Source: Haliscomenobacter sp041740695 | Lineage (GTDB): Bacteria; Bacteroidota; Bacteroidia; Chitinophagales; Saprospiraceae | Assembly (NCBI RefSeq): GCF_041740695.1 | Contig: NZ_JBGSLK010000037.1 | Span: forward strand, 1-64,000 | Length of the DNA: 64,000 nt | Reading direction: 5' to 3' | Part shown: positions 1-8,559 of the stretch, piece after piece | Position numbering within the stretch: the first letter of the stretch is position 1 | Layout of the letters: each line of letters opens with the position of its first letter | Notes under the pieces: model-generated | Told to the model about the DNA's origin: nothing | Databases searched by the model: none | The model's input: only the letters and a program-made list of their open reading frames with translations | Program-made: the position numbers and the translations under genes

Positions 1-48
1 CGAGAGGACGATTTCTTGGCTCATGTGGTCAAGAAGGCTCTCCCTTGA
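1..48 (+). CDS. C-terminal tail of a truncated gene (hypothetical)
   Basis: Reading frame 1 is open from the window edge to a TGA at 46-48 and encodes only 15 residues, ending KKALP. The fragment is too short to identify. It could be chance open frame, but the ~100 bp of AT-rich non-coding sequence after it fits an intergenic region. Confidence 0.3.
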   Translation, partial: REDDFLAHVVKKALP

Positions 49-149
49 TTACGAAGCCGACACCAGAACTAGTGAGACTTTTGTTTTGATTGCTAACATT
101 CATCTCATATTGAGAAAAACGTAATTTTTTACAGGCTCTAAAAGACATC

Positions 150-314
150 ATGGGTAGCAATATTTCCAAGGCTTTGGGAACTCAAATTGCAGAGGGAAGC
201 CTTTCTGAAGAAGATGGAGTAAACGGAGAAATGGAACGGCTGGGACATTTCTCTCATCATTCTTCTAGTTCAGCCTCTTATGTTGAAAAGTTCACCATCA
301 TACAAAAAATGTGA
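150..314 (+). CDS. Small hypothetical protein, 54 aa
   Basis: An ATG at 150 opens a 54-codon frame ending in TGA at 312-314. The product is polar, with an acidic middle and a His/Ser-rich stretch (HFSHHSSSSASY). Its last codon and stop (ATGTGA) abut the start of the next gene, whose GTG at 311 overlaps the stop and whose ATG at 317 lies 2 nt after it. That spacing is typical of translational coupling and is the main reason to take the frame seriously. I recognise no family. Confidence 0.35.
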   Translation: MGSNISKALGTQIAEGSLSEEDGVNGEMERLGHFSHHSSSSASYVEKFTIIQKM

Positions 315-316
315 TC

Positions 317-850
317 ATGGAGCAGGTTCAAAGTGTTGAAATATCAAAGTTGGGTTTTGTTCCCCAAAAATTAGGAGACTTACTTGAACACGAAGGTCCA
401 TTGTTGAGCCTGTACGTTGATCGCGATAACCCAGAGAATTATTTTCTGTACAAATGGGTGGACAGTAATGAAGAATGCAATCGTTGGGCAATCTTACCTT
501 GCACAAGTAAAGATTTACTAGCGTTTTTTGAAGGTGAAAAGCCTTTAAGGGAACTGTTTTTGAATAAACCCTTTTGCTTCGTTATCGATTTGGATGAGCA
601 TTTGCAAATTCAGTCTATCCAGATTATTGCAACGGAAGCCTTACCGGAAGAATTTTTGCCTAGCGAAAAATCATTTTTCAAAGCAGAAGCTTTTTCAGTT
701 TTTGCAACTTCATACCATAATATTCTCAAGCAAAAAGCTAATGATCCAATGGGGAATGTTTTGAAAGAATTGTCAGAATTAAAAGCCTCTCAAGCTGAAA
801 CGACAAGAGCTTTGTACGATTTGATAAAACAAAGAGAGGTAACTCATTGA
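317..850 (+). CDS. Hypothetical protein, possibly coupled to the upstream small ORF
   Basis: This is a soluble, acidic protein of 177 residues from the ATG at 317; a GTG at 311 would add two. It has no signal peptide or membrane segment. The N-terminal ~110 residues look like a compact alpha/beta domain (GPLLSLYVDRD, then ENYFLYKWVD, then FCFVIDLDE). The C-terminal ~45 residues (NVLKELSELKASQAETTRALYDLI) look like a coiled coil. I cannot assign a family. It precedes the EAD11-FISUMP gene on the same strand by 58 bp, and both are AT-rich compared with the genes from 1801 on, so the two may have been acquired together. Function unknown. Confidence 0.6.
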   Translation: MEQVQSVEISKLGFVPQKLGDLLEHEGPLLSLYVDRDNPENYFLYKWVDSNEECNRWAILPCTSKDLLAFFEGEKPLRELFLNKPFCFVIDLDEHLQIQSIQIIATEALPEEFLPSEKSFFKAEAFSVFATSYHNILKQKANDPMGNVLKELSELKASQAETTRALYDLIKQREVTH

Positions 851-908
851 ATTACTCTACTCTCAAATCTTCAAGCGACTTTATCTTGTAATTACGTTAG
901 CCATTTTA

Positions 909-1730
909 ATGAAAAAAGAAGACTTTCAAGAAATAAAAAAACTAATTGCAAGTGGAAAGGAAAACTTAGCAATCGAGCATCTATTAAGAAAAAGTGCTAG
1001 AACAAAAATAGAAAACGATGTGATCCGCCTTTCAAATCGCTATCAAAAATTGAATAAAGAGTTTTTGAATGGACTAATTACTAAGGAAAGCAGGGATGTA
1101 GAACTAAATACGATAAACAGTGCCATATTAAACATTGAAGGAAGGCTTTGGAGTACTAAAAAAAGATCTAAGTCTGGCCGTTTCGCTTTGCTTCTTTTGG
1201 TGGTTTTTTTAATTGTTTTCCTGATCTCCAAATCTTTATTTGATGATTCTGATTTGCTAGACTTTAGAGATGGAAAGCGCTATAAGACTACGATAATCAA
1301 TGACCTTGAATGGCTATCAGAAAACATTAGTTTTAAGATTAATGATGATTCTTGGTGCTACAACAACATGTGCAAAACCTCAAACAGATATGGCAGATTG
1401 TACAATTTCGAAGGAGCTTTGTATGCGTGTACTGGCTTAGGTGAAGGTTGGCGCCTACCTACAAAACAAGAGTTAGTTTCACTAAAATCATACCTTGAGA
1501 AAGAGCAAAACTCAATGAATTTTGACAATTTTTTAGGGGGAGAAATGGGCTTGGATGGTACATTTTTATACTTGAAGGAAAATGGTATTTTATGGTCTAG
1601 CACCCGAAGTAAAGGTGATTACATCTGGGCGATGTACTTACATGGTGATTCCAAGCTCATAGAAATTATTGATCATGGAGCAAAAACTTACGGCTATTCA
1701 TGCCGATGTGTCAAAAATATAAAGAACTAA
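909..1730 (+). CDS. EAD11-like effector-associated domain, membrane segment and FISUMP domain protein
   Basis: The 273-residue product has three parts. Residues 1-82 match effector-associated domain 11: a first helix with LIASGKENLAIEHLL, then LSNRYQKLNKEFLNGLIT, then a final helix NTINSAILNIEGRL. A Lys/Arg-rich linker leads to one hydrophobic segment (about 92-109). Residues ~125-273 are a FISUMP-type domain (LEWLSENI, WCYNN, YGRLYNFEGALYAC, GWRLPTKQEL, ILWSSTRS, YSCRCVKN). EAD domains are known as adaptor modules that pair sensors with effectors in bacterial conflict and signalling systems. FISUMP domains are usually extracytoplasmic and related to lectin-like or formylglycine-enzyme-like folds. 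The topology suggests a cytoplasmic adaptor tethered to an outside-facing domain, but that is inference. No gene in view carries a matching EAD. Confidence 0.75.
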   Translation: MKKEDFQEIKKLIASGKENLAIEHLLRKSARTKIENDVIRLSNRYQKLNKEFLNGLITKESRDVELNTINSAILNIEGRLWSTKKRSKSGRFALLLLVVFLIVFLISKSLFDDSDLLDFRDGKRYKTTIINDLEWLSENISFKINDDSWCYNNMCKTSNRYGRLYNFEGALYACTGLGEGWRLPTKQELVSLKSYLEKEQNSMNFDNFLGGEMGLDGTFLYLKENGILWSSTRSKGDYIWAMYLHGDSKLIEIIDHGAKTYGYSCRCVKNIKN

Positions 1731-1800
1731 GCTATTTTAATGATGAAATCTGTCCCTTTATACTTTTCCAAATTCACTCATACCACCAAAAATCACCCAC

Positions 1801-2895
1801 ATGCAACGTCGCAAATTCATCGCTCAAAGCACCCTCGCCACCGCCTCCTTACTCGCACCCGCCAGCCTTGGCTGTTGGCCACACCCCGAAAAAAAACTGG
1901 GCGTAGCCCTGGTCGGGCTCGGCAACTACGCCACCCGCCAACTGGCACCCGCCCTCCAACAAACCCAACATTGCCGTCTCGCAGGCATCGTCACGGGCAC
2001 CCCCAGCAAGGCCGAAAGCTGGAAAGCCCAATACCAGATTCCCGATAAGAATAGTTACAACTACGACAACTTTGACGAAATCCGCAACAACCCCGATATC
2101 GATATCGTGTATGTCGTTTTACCCAACTCGATGCACGCCGAGTTCAGCATCCGGGCGGCCAAGGCGGGCAAACACGTCATTTGTGAAAAACCCATGGCAC
2201 TCAATGTCAAGGAATGTGAACAAATGATTGCCGCTTGTCGGGCTGCCAAAGTGCAGCTGGGCGTCGGCTACCGCTTGTATTACGACCCCTATCACCTGGA
2301 AATCCGCCGCCTGGGCACACAAAAAGTACACGGAGCCGTAAAAACCATCGAAAGTAGCCTGGGCTTTTCGATGGCCGACCCCAAAGTATGGCGACTCAAC
2401 AAAGCCCTCGGTGGAGGTGGCGCCATCATGGACTTGGGCGTCTACTGCATCCAAGGCGCGCGGCGGACAGCAGGGGAGTTGCCCACTGCGGTTACAGCGC
2501 AAGGCTTTGTGCGTGACGAAAAGGTGTTCAAAGATATTTATGAAATGGTGATGTTCCAGATGGAATTCCCTGGCGGCGCGGTCTCCAACTCGACCACGAC
2601 GTATTCTTCCTACGTCGATCGATTGCACGTCACCTCCGGTTACCAGTGGTATGGGCTGCAACCTTCCTACAATGCAACAGGTGCAAGTGGTGAAACTTTT
2701 GAAACTAAACTGAATTTTCAGACCCCGGAATTTCAACAAATCGCCCAGTTGGACGCTTTTGCCCAGGATGTACTCAATAACCGTACCCCAGAAGCGTCTG
2801 GACAGGAAGGTTTGATTGATTTAAAAATTATTGAAGCCGTTGTTAAGGCTGCAAATACGGGGAAAAGAGTGGTGTTGGATTGGAAGGGGTTTTAG
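1801..2895 (+). CDS. Gfo/Idh/MocA family oxidoreductase, exported
   Basis: The 364-residue product starts with a Tat-like leader (MQRRKFIAQS, then a hydrophobic stretch to about residue 25). The Rossmann fold follows, with VALVGLGNYA near residue 38. The family hallmark CEKPMALN lies near residue 120 and supplies the catalytic Lys of the EKP motif. The C-terminal half is the usual alpha/beta substrate domain, with GGGAIMDLGVYCIQGAR containing the conserved Asp. These enzymes oxidise or reduce sugars or inositols with tightly bound or free NAD(P). Export by Tat is typical for glucose-fructose oxidoreductase-like members that fold with cofactor in the cytoplasm. The substrate is not readable, but the sugar-oxidation genes from 4.4 kb suggest carbohydrate. 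The stop is 12 bp from the convergent CvpA gene. Confidence 0.88.
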   Translation: MQRRKFIAQSTLATASLLAPASLGCWPHPEKKLGVALVGLGNYATRQLAPALQQTQHCRLAGIVTGTPSKAESWKAQYQIPDKNSYNYDNFDEIRNNPDIDIVYVVLPNSMHAEFSIRAAKAGKHVICEKPMALNVKECEQMIAACRAAKVQLGVGYRLYYDPYHLEIRRLGTQKVHGAVKTIESSLGFSMADPKVWRLNKALGGGGAIMDLGVYCIQGARRTAGELPTAVTAQGFVRDEKVFKDIYEMVMFQMEFPGGAVSNSTTTYSSYVDRLHVTSGYQWYGLQPSYNATGASGETFETKLNFQTPEFQQIAQLDAFAQDVLNNRTPEASGQEGLIDLKIIEAVVKAANTGKRVVLDWKGF

Positions 2896-2907
2896 GTGTT
2901 TCCGGGA

Positions 2908-3525
2908 TTAATTATTATTGTACGGACTCTCATCCACAGCACCACTATCTTCCTGATCTTCGAGGTCGTAAACATCCTCCGTCTCCGTTTTTTGCGTCAA
3001 GTTCTGGATGTCATCCATTACATCCACGGAGTAATCCCAAAAGTCGAGCAGGACGGGTTGAGCTTCTTTCAAAAGCCCCCACACCGTTTTGGGGTAATCT
3101 TTCAAATAAGGATAGGTTCGAGATTCGGCCACTGCGTCATTGGTTGTGGCAGAGGAAATCAGCACAAACCACAACAAACTGCTATAAATCAGCACCGAAA
3201 AGGCCGCGGATACTACTCCCCCGATGATTTGGTTGATAAAGTTGATGTTGATGGTTTGTAGTACCCCTTCGAGCCCTCGCCCCACGGTACGCAATAAAAA
3301 CATCGTGAGAAACAAGGTGAGTAAAAACCCAGCCAAAAACATCAGCGGGTTTTGGTAACCCGTAACGTCCTGCAGGAAATTGGTCATCATGGGCGAGAAG
3401 CGCAAAGAAGCCATGATCCCTAAGAGGATGGAAACGTATTTGAACACCGTCTCAATGATCCCCCGGGAATAGCCGAACCAAAATCCAGCCGCAGCAACGA
3501 TCAAAAAAATTACGTCGATGATCAT
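2908..3525 (-). CDS. CvpA family inner-membrane protein
   Basis: The 205-residue product has four hydrophobic segments in the first ~130 residues. It opens MIIDVIFLIVAAAGFWFGY followed by SRGII, the usual CvpA start, and the third and fourth segments flank NFINQIIGGVVSAAFSVL. The C-terminal ~60 residues are soluble and very acidic. CvpA proteins are named for colicin V production in E. coli and are linked to envelope integrity; their biochemical role is unsettled. The gene is monocistronic and convergent with the oxidoreductase gene. Confidence 0.8.
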   Translation of the reverse strand: MIIDVIFLIVAAAGFWFGYSRGIIETVFKYVSILLGIMASLRFSPMMTNFLQDVTGYQNPLMFLAGFLLTLFLTMFLLRTVGRGLEGVLQTININFINQIIGGVVSAAFSVLIYSSLLWFVLISSATTNDAVAESRTYPYLKDYPKTVWGLLKEAQPVLLDFWDYSVDVMDDIQNLTQKTETEDVYDLEDQEDSGAVDESPYNNN

Positions 3526-3764
3526 ATTTTTTGCTTTCCTTTTGCTTTCAATAGTTTAGAACTTGTACCTTGCTAAGGTGTTGAATAGTTTAATCAACTT
3601 CCTTTAGATACAAATGTGCAGTAAAAAGTCACAAGATGGAAATTTTTTCCGACGCAAGCCGTTGATTATCGGATGTATCTCATTAGCTCCTTCTGCGTCA
3701 TAATCACTACAAGCCGATTAAATTTAAGCAGGGTATCCTTTAATTTCATCATAAATCCTTGAAC

Positions 3765-4241
3765 ATGCGTTTAATTCCAATAACTATTTTATTTGCACTG
3801 GCTTTGGCCTGTGCACCAGCCTTTATTTTTGGCCAAAGCCAACAACTACCGGTTGTTTTCCTTTTGGGCCAGGATGAAGCTGCTTACGAAAAATTGAGTG
3901 TTGACCATCCACGAAATCTTTTGGTGATTTCGGGCAACGATACGGGTAAAGCTTTGAACAATTGGCTGGAATTCATCAAATCCATCCAGGAACACGCCGA
4001 AACGGTTAAGTTTGACATCAACGGGTTGAAAGTTTTTTTGCACGTGTTTTGGAATGAAGATGGTACCATCCGGCACATCGGTTATTTCGTAAAACCAGAC
4101 TCCCGGAATTTTAAACCAGAAGAATTGCGCGCCTTCTTTGGCACTTTTACGCGGTCGTACAAGCCTAAATTCACCAGTGATAAAAAATTCTCACATTATA
4201 CTTCAGCTACTTTCCCCACGCTGATCGAGCGGAAACAGTAA
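3765..4241 (+). CDS. Secreted hypothetical protein
   Basis: From the ATG at 3765 the product has 158 residues and opens with a clear signal peptide (MRLIPITILFALALACAP, then AFIFGQS). A TTG at 3759 would add two residues and is less likely. The mature part of ~130 residues is mixed alpha/beta with no recognised motif (NWLEFIKSIQ, then VFLHVFWNEDGTIRHIGYFV). The Trp-rich strand and the phrase DGTIRHIGYF recall periplasmic proteins that bind small ligands, but I cannot name a family. A strong terminator follows, so transcription probably ends here. Confidence 0.7.
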   Translation: MRLIPITILFALALACAPAFIFGQSQQLPVVFLLGQDEAAYEKLSVDHPRNLLVISGNDTGKALNNWLEFIKSIQEHAETVKFDINGLKVFLHVFWNEDGTIRHIGYFVKPDSRNFKPEELRAFFGTFTRSYKPKFTSDKKFSHYTSATFPTLIERKQ

Positions 4242-4265
4242 GCTTACATAAGTAGTAACGAAAGA

Positions 4266-4308
4266 AAAGTGACGTGTGATAGGTAAATCGCACGTCACTT
4301 TTTTTTTG
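4266..4308 (+). terminator. Rho-independent terminator
   Basis: A 15-bp stem (4266-4280 with 4287-4301) with a single G-T wobble closes a 6-nt loop and runs into nine T residues. It lies 25 bp after the stop of the secreted hypothetical gene. Confidence 0.85.
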
Positions 4309-4398
4309 TGTGTAGTAGAATCCACATTTTATTTGATGGTTTTTCTATTTTGTAAGCGCTTAAAAAATTGTCCTGGTCCAATCTCAAAAAACCACCGC

Positions 4399-5244
4399 AT
4401 GAAAAAGGGGCTTCTCTGCTTATTGTTACTGCTTACGGCTTTTTATTCCTTTACTCAAAAAAAGCCACTCGTCGTATTTGTTACTGGCGATCATGAATAC
4501 GGTGGCGAACAGACCCTGCCCTTGATCGCCGCTGAGTTGGAGAAAAATTATGGAATCCAAACCAAAGTATTAAAGGCTTATCCCAATCAAAACGCTGAAA
4601 AAAACATTCCCGGACTGGAAAGCCTGAAAGAGGCCGACCTGGCCATATTCTATCTGCGTTGGCGGCAGTTGCCTCCTGAACAATTGGCCTTAATCGAAGA
4701 CTACCTCAAGTCGGCCAAGCCCTTGATGGGATTTCGCACCACTACGCATGCCTTCAATTTCCCCAAAGACGACCCCTCCGTACGTTGGAATGCCTTTGGC
4801 GAATTTGCCCTCAATGCGCCTCCGGGCTGGGGTGGTAAAGCCGGGCACACTCACTACGGGCACGAGAGTACCACTGAAGTTTCGGTCATTGAGGCGGCTA
4901 AAAAACATCCTATTTTACGCGGTGTTGCGCCCAATTTCAGGGTAAGTTCCTGGTTGTATCGTCTTTTGCCTGATTATCCCACGAAGGGTTCCGAGTGGTT
5001 GTTGATGGGCAAATCCATCAATCCTGACAAAGCAGCGATTGACAATCCAGTAGCCTGGGTTGGGACCAACTCGTACGGGGCAAAAATCTTTACCACTACC
5101 CTCGGGCACCCCGAAGATTTTCAAGTTGAATCCGTTCAACGTTTGATCATCAATGCCATCCACTGGGAACTAGGTAAAAAAGTGCCTAAAAAATGGAAGG
5201 GAAAAATTGACATCAATGTGCCTTACCGAGGGATTGTGAAATGA
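4399..5244 (+). CDS. ThuA-like domain protein, exported
   Basis: The chosen start at 4399 gives 281 residues with a textbook signal peptide (MKKGLLCLLLLLTAFYSFTQ). The longer in-frame start at 4276 falls inside the terminator and is rejected. The mature protein has a class I glutamine-amidotransferase-like alpha/beta fold of the ThuA type: VVFVTGDHEYGGEQ at the first strand, DLAIFYLRWRQLP, the block LMGFRTTTHAF, then AGHTHYGHE. ThuA was named for trehalose utilisation in rhizobia, and relatives sit beside sugar-oxidising cytochromes in Planctomycetes and Bacteroidota. Here it lies 50 bp before a PVC-type cytochrome gene, which fits a periplasmic carbohydrate role. The exact reaction is not known for most members. 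Confidence 0.85.
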   Translation: MKKGLLCLLLLLTAFYSFTQKKPLVVFVTGDHEYGGEQTLPLIAAELEKNYGIQTKVLKAYPNQNAEKNIPGLESLKEADLAIFYLRWRQLPPEQLALIEDYLKSAKPLMGFRTTTHAFNFPKDDPSVRWNAFGEFALNAPPGWGGKAGHTHYGHESTTEVSVIEAAKKHPILRGVAPNFRVSSWLYRLLPDYPTKGSEWLLMGKSINPDKAAIDNPVAWVGTNSYGAKIFTTTLGHPEDFQVESVQRLIINAIHWELGKKVPKKWKGKIDINVPYRGIVK

Positions 5245-5294
5245 TCTAAATGCTCAACTAGTTGCATTTTTCACCATTATAAACAACTCAACAG

Positions 5295-8200
5295 ATGCTC
5301 TTCAAGCGCAAGTCTTTCTATTCTGTTTTTGTGCTCGTTTTTATGCTATTTAGCGTTTTACAGTTCCAACAACCAGTCAAACTTGAGCTCAAACAAGATG
5401 CACATATCGCCCTGATTGGAGGCAACCTGGGTTCCAGAATGATGCACTACGGCCATTTTGAAACTGAAATGCATATCCGTTATCCTGAAAAATCGCTGTT
5501 CATCCGCAACATGTGTGATCCTGGCGAGACGCCCGGATTCAGGCCCCACGCTTCCCGTTTTTCACCCTGGGCTTTTCCGGGTGCGGAAAAATTCCAAACC
5601 GAGTATGCCAACAACTCCGACAGTGAGGGGCATTTCGATAGCCCGGATCAATGGTTGACCAAACTCAATACCGATATCATCATTGCTTTTTTCGGCTACA
5701 GTGAGTCCTTTCAAGGCGAGGCAGGTCTGGAAAGCTACAAGCAGGAACTGGACGCGTTTATCAAACATACGCTTAGTCAAAAATACAATGGCAGCTCCGC
5801 GCCTCAATTGGCCCTGGTTTCCCCCACTGCCTTTGAAGATTTAACCAGCATTCACGACTTGCCGAATGGTGAAAAAGAGAACAAAAACCTCTTGCTTTAC
5901 ACCAACGCCATGAAGGCAGTGGCCCAACAAAACAAAGTCCAATTTGTGGATGCCTTTACCCCATCTAAACAATGGTACGAAACCACCGCCGAACCCTTGA
6001 CCATCGATGGCGCACAACTCAATGAAGCCGGGTATAAAAAACTAGCCAAACTGCTGAGCGATGAAGTTTTTGGCAATGCCCCCACCAAAGCCGAATCGAA
6101 TCGCAACCTGATCCGTGAAATGGTGATGGAAAAAAACTGGATGTGGCACAACGACTACAAAATCCCCAACGGCGTACACGTGTATGGCCGTAGATATGAC
6201 CCCTTTGGCCCCGATAACTACCCCGCTGAAATCGAAAAAATCCGCCAAATGACGGCGATTCGCGATAAGGCAATTTGGCTGGCTGCACAAAAAGGAGAAA
6301 AAACCGATCTGGCCACTACGGATAAAACCACCCGCAGTTTGCCCGAAATCAAAACCAATTTTAACCCCGAAAAAAATGGCAGCCTGAAGTACCTCTACGG
6401 CAAAGATGCAATGGAGAAACTCAAAGTGCCGAATGGGTACAAAATTGAACTTTTTGCCTCCGAGGCAGAGTTTGCCGACCTGGCCAATCCGGTACAAATG
6501 TCTTTCGACAACAAAGGTCGGCTTTGGGTAGCCACGATGCCCAGCTACCCCCATTACAAACCGGGCGATGCCAAACCCAACGACAAACTGATCATCCTGG
6601 AAGACACCAACAACGATGGTAAGGCGGACAAACAAACGACTTTTGTGGAGGGTTTGCACTTGCCCTTAGGATTTGAATTTGCGCCAGAGGGCGTGTATGT
6701 TTCTCAGGGCATCAACCTAAAATTATTCACCGATACCAACGGTGATGACAAAGCCGATAAGGTCGAAATCATCCTCAGTGGCTTTGATGACCACGATACC
6801 CATCACAACAGTAGCGCATTTTGTGCGGATCCATCCGGTGCCATTTATACGGGCGAAGGGGTGTTTTTACATACCAGTGTTGAAACCGCTTACGGTACGG
6901 TCCGAGCTACCAATGGTGGTTTTTACCGCTACAGTCCACAATTGCACAAACTGGATCGGATTGCTCAATTGGCCATTCCCAATCCCTGGGGCATCGCTTT
7001 CGACAATTGGGGACAGCCTTTTTTTGCCGAAACCTCCAGCCCTGATGTGCGCTGGATGACACCTGGCACGGTATTGCCGCGTTATGGTGAGGCAACCCAC
7101 AAAGGGGTACAACTCATCGAAAAAGACCACATGGTGCGCCCCACCTCGGGTCTGGAATTTGTGTCCAGCCGCCATTTTCCGGATGAAGTCCAAGGCGATA
7201 TGCTGATCAACAATACGATAGGCTTTTTGGGCACCAAACAGCACCAGATCTGGGATGATGGAACGGGCTACAAAACCAAACACCGTCAGGATTTGCTGGT
7301 AGGTGAAGACCGCAATTTTCGCCCTGTCGACATGGAATTTGCACCCGATGGTTCTCTTTACATCATAGATTGGCACAACATCCTGATCGGCCACATGCAG
7401 CACAATGCCCGCGATCCGCTGCGCGACCATGTACATGGCCGGATTTATCGGATTACCTATCCCTCTCGACCACTGGTTACACCCGCAAAAATCGATGGTG
7501 CCAGCATTGAAACCTTGTTGGGGAACCTGAAACTGCCCGAATACCGTACCCGTTACCGCACCCGCCGGGAACTGAGAGGAAGAAACGCAACGGAAGTTTT
7601 ATCCAAAATGGACAAGTGGCTGGCGGCGCTAGATAAAAATGATCCCCAATACGAACACCATCAGTTGGAAGGCCTTTGGGTAAGTTGGGGTTTGGATAAA
7701 GTGAATCAATCCTTGTTGAAACAACTCATGAAAGCCAAAGACTACCGAGTGCGGGCTGCGGCCATTGAGGTCTTGCGCTTTACGGGCCATCAGGTCAAAG
7801 ACCAGGCGGAATTGCTGATGCAAGCCGCTCGGGATGAAAACAGTCGAGTGCGCTTGGGGGCTATCGTTGCAGCCTCCCGGATTAGTGCGGAAAAAGGTTT
7901 GCCCATTTTGGAAGAGGCCAAAAAGAAGCCGCTCGACGATTGGATGGTACATGCCCATGAGACCGCCGTGGCACACCTGAGTGGCCGGGCCGTAAAAAAG
8001 GTCAAAGAAGTATACAGCACGACCAACCTCAAAGGCAAGGACTTCGAGGCGTTCAACCAGGGTAAAGCCCTCTATTCCAAGGAAGGTTTTTGCATCACCT
8101 GCCACCAAGCGGATGGCAAGGGCCTGCCGGGTTCTGGATTTCCACCACTGTCTGGCACCGAATGGGTGACGGGCTCGGAAGATCGACTCATCAAAATCAT

Positions 8201-8453
8201 CCTCAAAGGGATGATGGGGCCGATTGTAGTGGATGGAAAAAATTACGAAGGGATGGTTCCAATGACGCCCTTTGAAGGCATGCTCAACGACCAGGAACTG
8301 GCCGCCGTAGCCACCTACGTCCGCAATTCTTTTGGCAACCAGGCCTCGGTCATTTTGCCAGAAAAAGTAAAGGAAGTTCGGGCCAAACTCCTAGGAAAAA
8401 AAGCTTTTATTCAGAGCAAAAAACTGTTGAAAGAACATCCCCTGGGGCGATAA
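5295..8453 (+). CDS. PVC-type cytochrome c protein: SGNH-like, beta-propeller, HEAT and CxxCH domains
   Basis: The 1052-residue exported protein has four parts. Residues ~30-260 resemble an SGNH hydrolase. Residues ~375-725 are a PVC-type (TIGR02604-like) propeller with Ca-binding-like repeats (DTNNDGKADK, DTNGDDKADK) and NPWGIAFD. Residues ~745-895 are HEAT-like helices. Residues ~915-1015 are a cytochrome c domain with CITCH at 933-937 and a possible Met ligand in MVPMTPFEG. Relatives are thought to oxidise sugars in the periplasm and pass electrons to the heme. The SGNH part has IGGN where the nucleophile block would have GDS, and DGAQLN where DxxH would stand, so it is probably non-catalytic. 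The last codons and stop (GGGGCGATAA) lie inside the palindromic repeat starting at 8444. Confidence 0.88.
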   Translation: MLFKRKSFYSVFVLVFMLFSVLQFQQPVKLELKQDAHIALIGGNLGSRMMHYGHFETEMHIRYPEKSLFIRNMCDPGETPGFRPHASRFSPWAFPGAEKFQTEYANNSDSEGHFDSPDQWLTKLNTDIIIAFFGYSESFQGEAGLESYKQELDAFIKHTLSQKYNGSSAPQLALVSPTAFEDLTSIHDLPNGEKENKNLLLYTNAMKAVAQQNKVQFVDAFTPSKQWYETTAEPLTIDGAQLNEAGYKKLAKLLSDEVFGNAPTKAESNRNLIREMVMEKNWMWHNDYKIPNGVHVYGRRYDPFGPDNYPAEIEKIRQMTAIRDKAIWLAAQKGEKTDLATTDKTTRSLPEIKTNFNPEKNGSLKYLYGKDAMEKLKVPNGYKIELFASEAEFADLANPVQMSFDNKGRLWVATMPSYPHYKPGDAKPNDKLIILEDTNNDGKADKQTTFVEGLHLPLGFEFAPEGVYVSQGINLKLFTDTNGDDKADKVEIILSGFDDHDTHHNSSAFCADPSGAIYTGEGVFLHTSVETAYGTVRATNGGFYRYSPQLHKLDRIAQLAIPNPWGIAFDNWGQPFFAETSSPDVRWMTPGTVLPRYGEATHKGVQLIEKDHMVRPTSGLEFVSSRHFPDEVQGDMLINNTIGFLGTKQHQIWDDGTGYKTKHRQDLLVGEDRNFRPVDMEFAPDGSLYIIDWHNILIGHMQHNARDPLRDHVHGRIYRITYPSRPLVTPAKIDGASIETLLGNLKLPEYRTRYRTRRELRGRNATEVLSKMDKWLAALDKNDPQYEHHQLEGLWVSWGLDKVNQSLLKQLMKAKDYRVRAAAIEVLRFTGHQVKDQAELLMQAARDENSRVRLGAIVAASRISAEKGLPILEEAKKKPLDDWMVHAHETAVAHLSGRAVKKVKEVYSTTNLKGKDFEAFNQGKALYSKEGFCITCHQADGKGLPGSGFPPLSGTEWVTGSEDRLIKIILKGMMGPIVVDGKNYEGMVPMTPFEGMLNDQELAAVATYVRNSFGNQASVILPEKVKEVRAKLLGKKAFIQSKKLLKEHPLGR

Positions 8454-8559
8454 AAAAATAAGTGTTCATTTTGCCAAAGGATTAGATAAGTAAACGGTTC
8501 ATTTCAAGTGTCTTAACTAATCCTTTGGCCTAACAAAAATGAACACTTGTTTTTGCCCC
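8444..8559 (+). repeat. Palindromic promoter-bearing repeat, family 1, copy 1
   Basis: This is one of four copies of a ~115-bp imperfect palindrome. Outer arms are ATAAGTGTTCATTTT and its near-complement. Inner arms are GCCAAAGGATTAGATAAG and a near-complement, around a centre containing GGTTCATTTCAAGTGTC. The left end reads GGGGCGATAAAAAAA and the right end TTTTTGCCCC. The left end overlaps the last codons and stop of the upstream cytochrome gene. Confidence 0.9.
8524..8555 (+). promoter_or_regulatory. Degenerate promoter in repeat copy 1
   Basis: TTTG (8524-8527), a 20-nt spacer and TGTTTTTG (8548-8555) resemble the Bacteroidota promoter TTTG-N19/21-TAnnTTTG, with the TA changed to TG. It faces the epimerase gene starting at 8650. 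Confidence 0.35.

Noticed and set aside
4276..4398. Longer start of the ThuA-like protein at 4276
   Set aside because: It would begin inside the terminator and hide a clear signal peptide starting at 4399.
8444..8559. Insertion sequence
   Set aside because: The element is only ~115 bp with no transposase, and I see no clear target-site duplication; it is better called a palindromic repeat.
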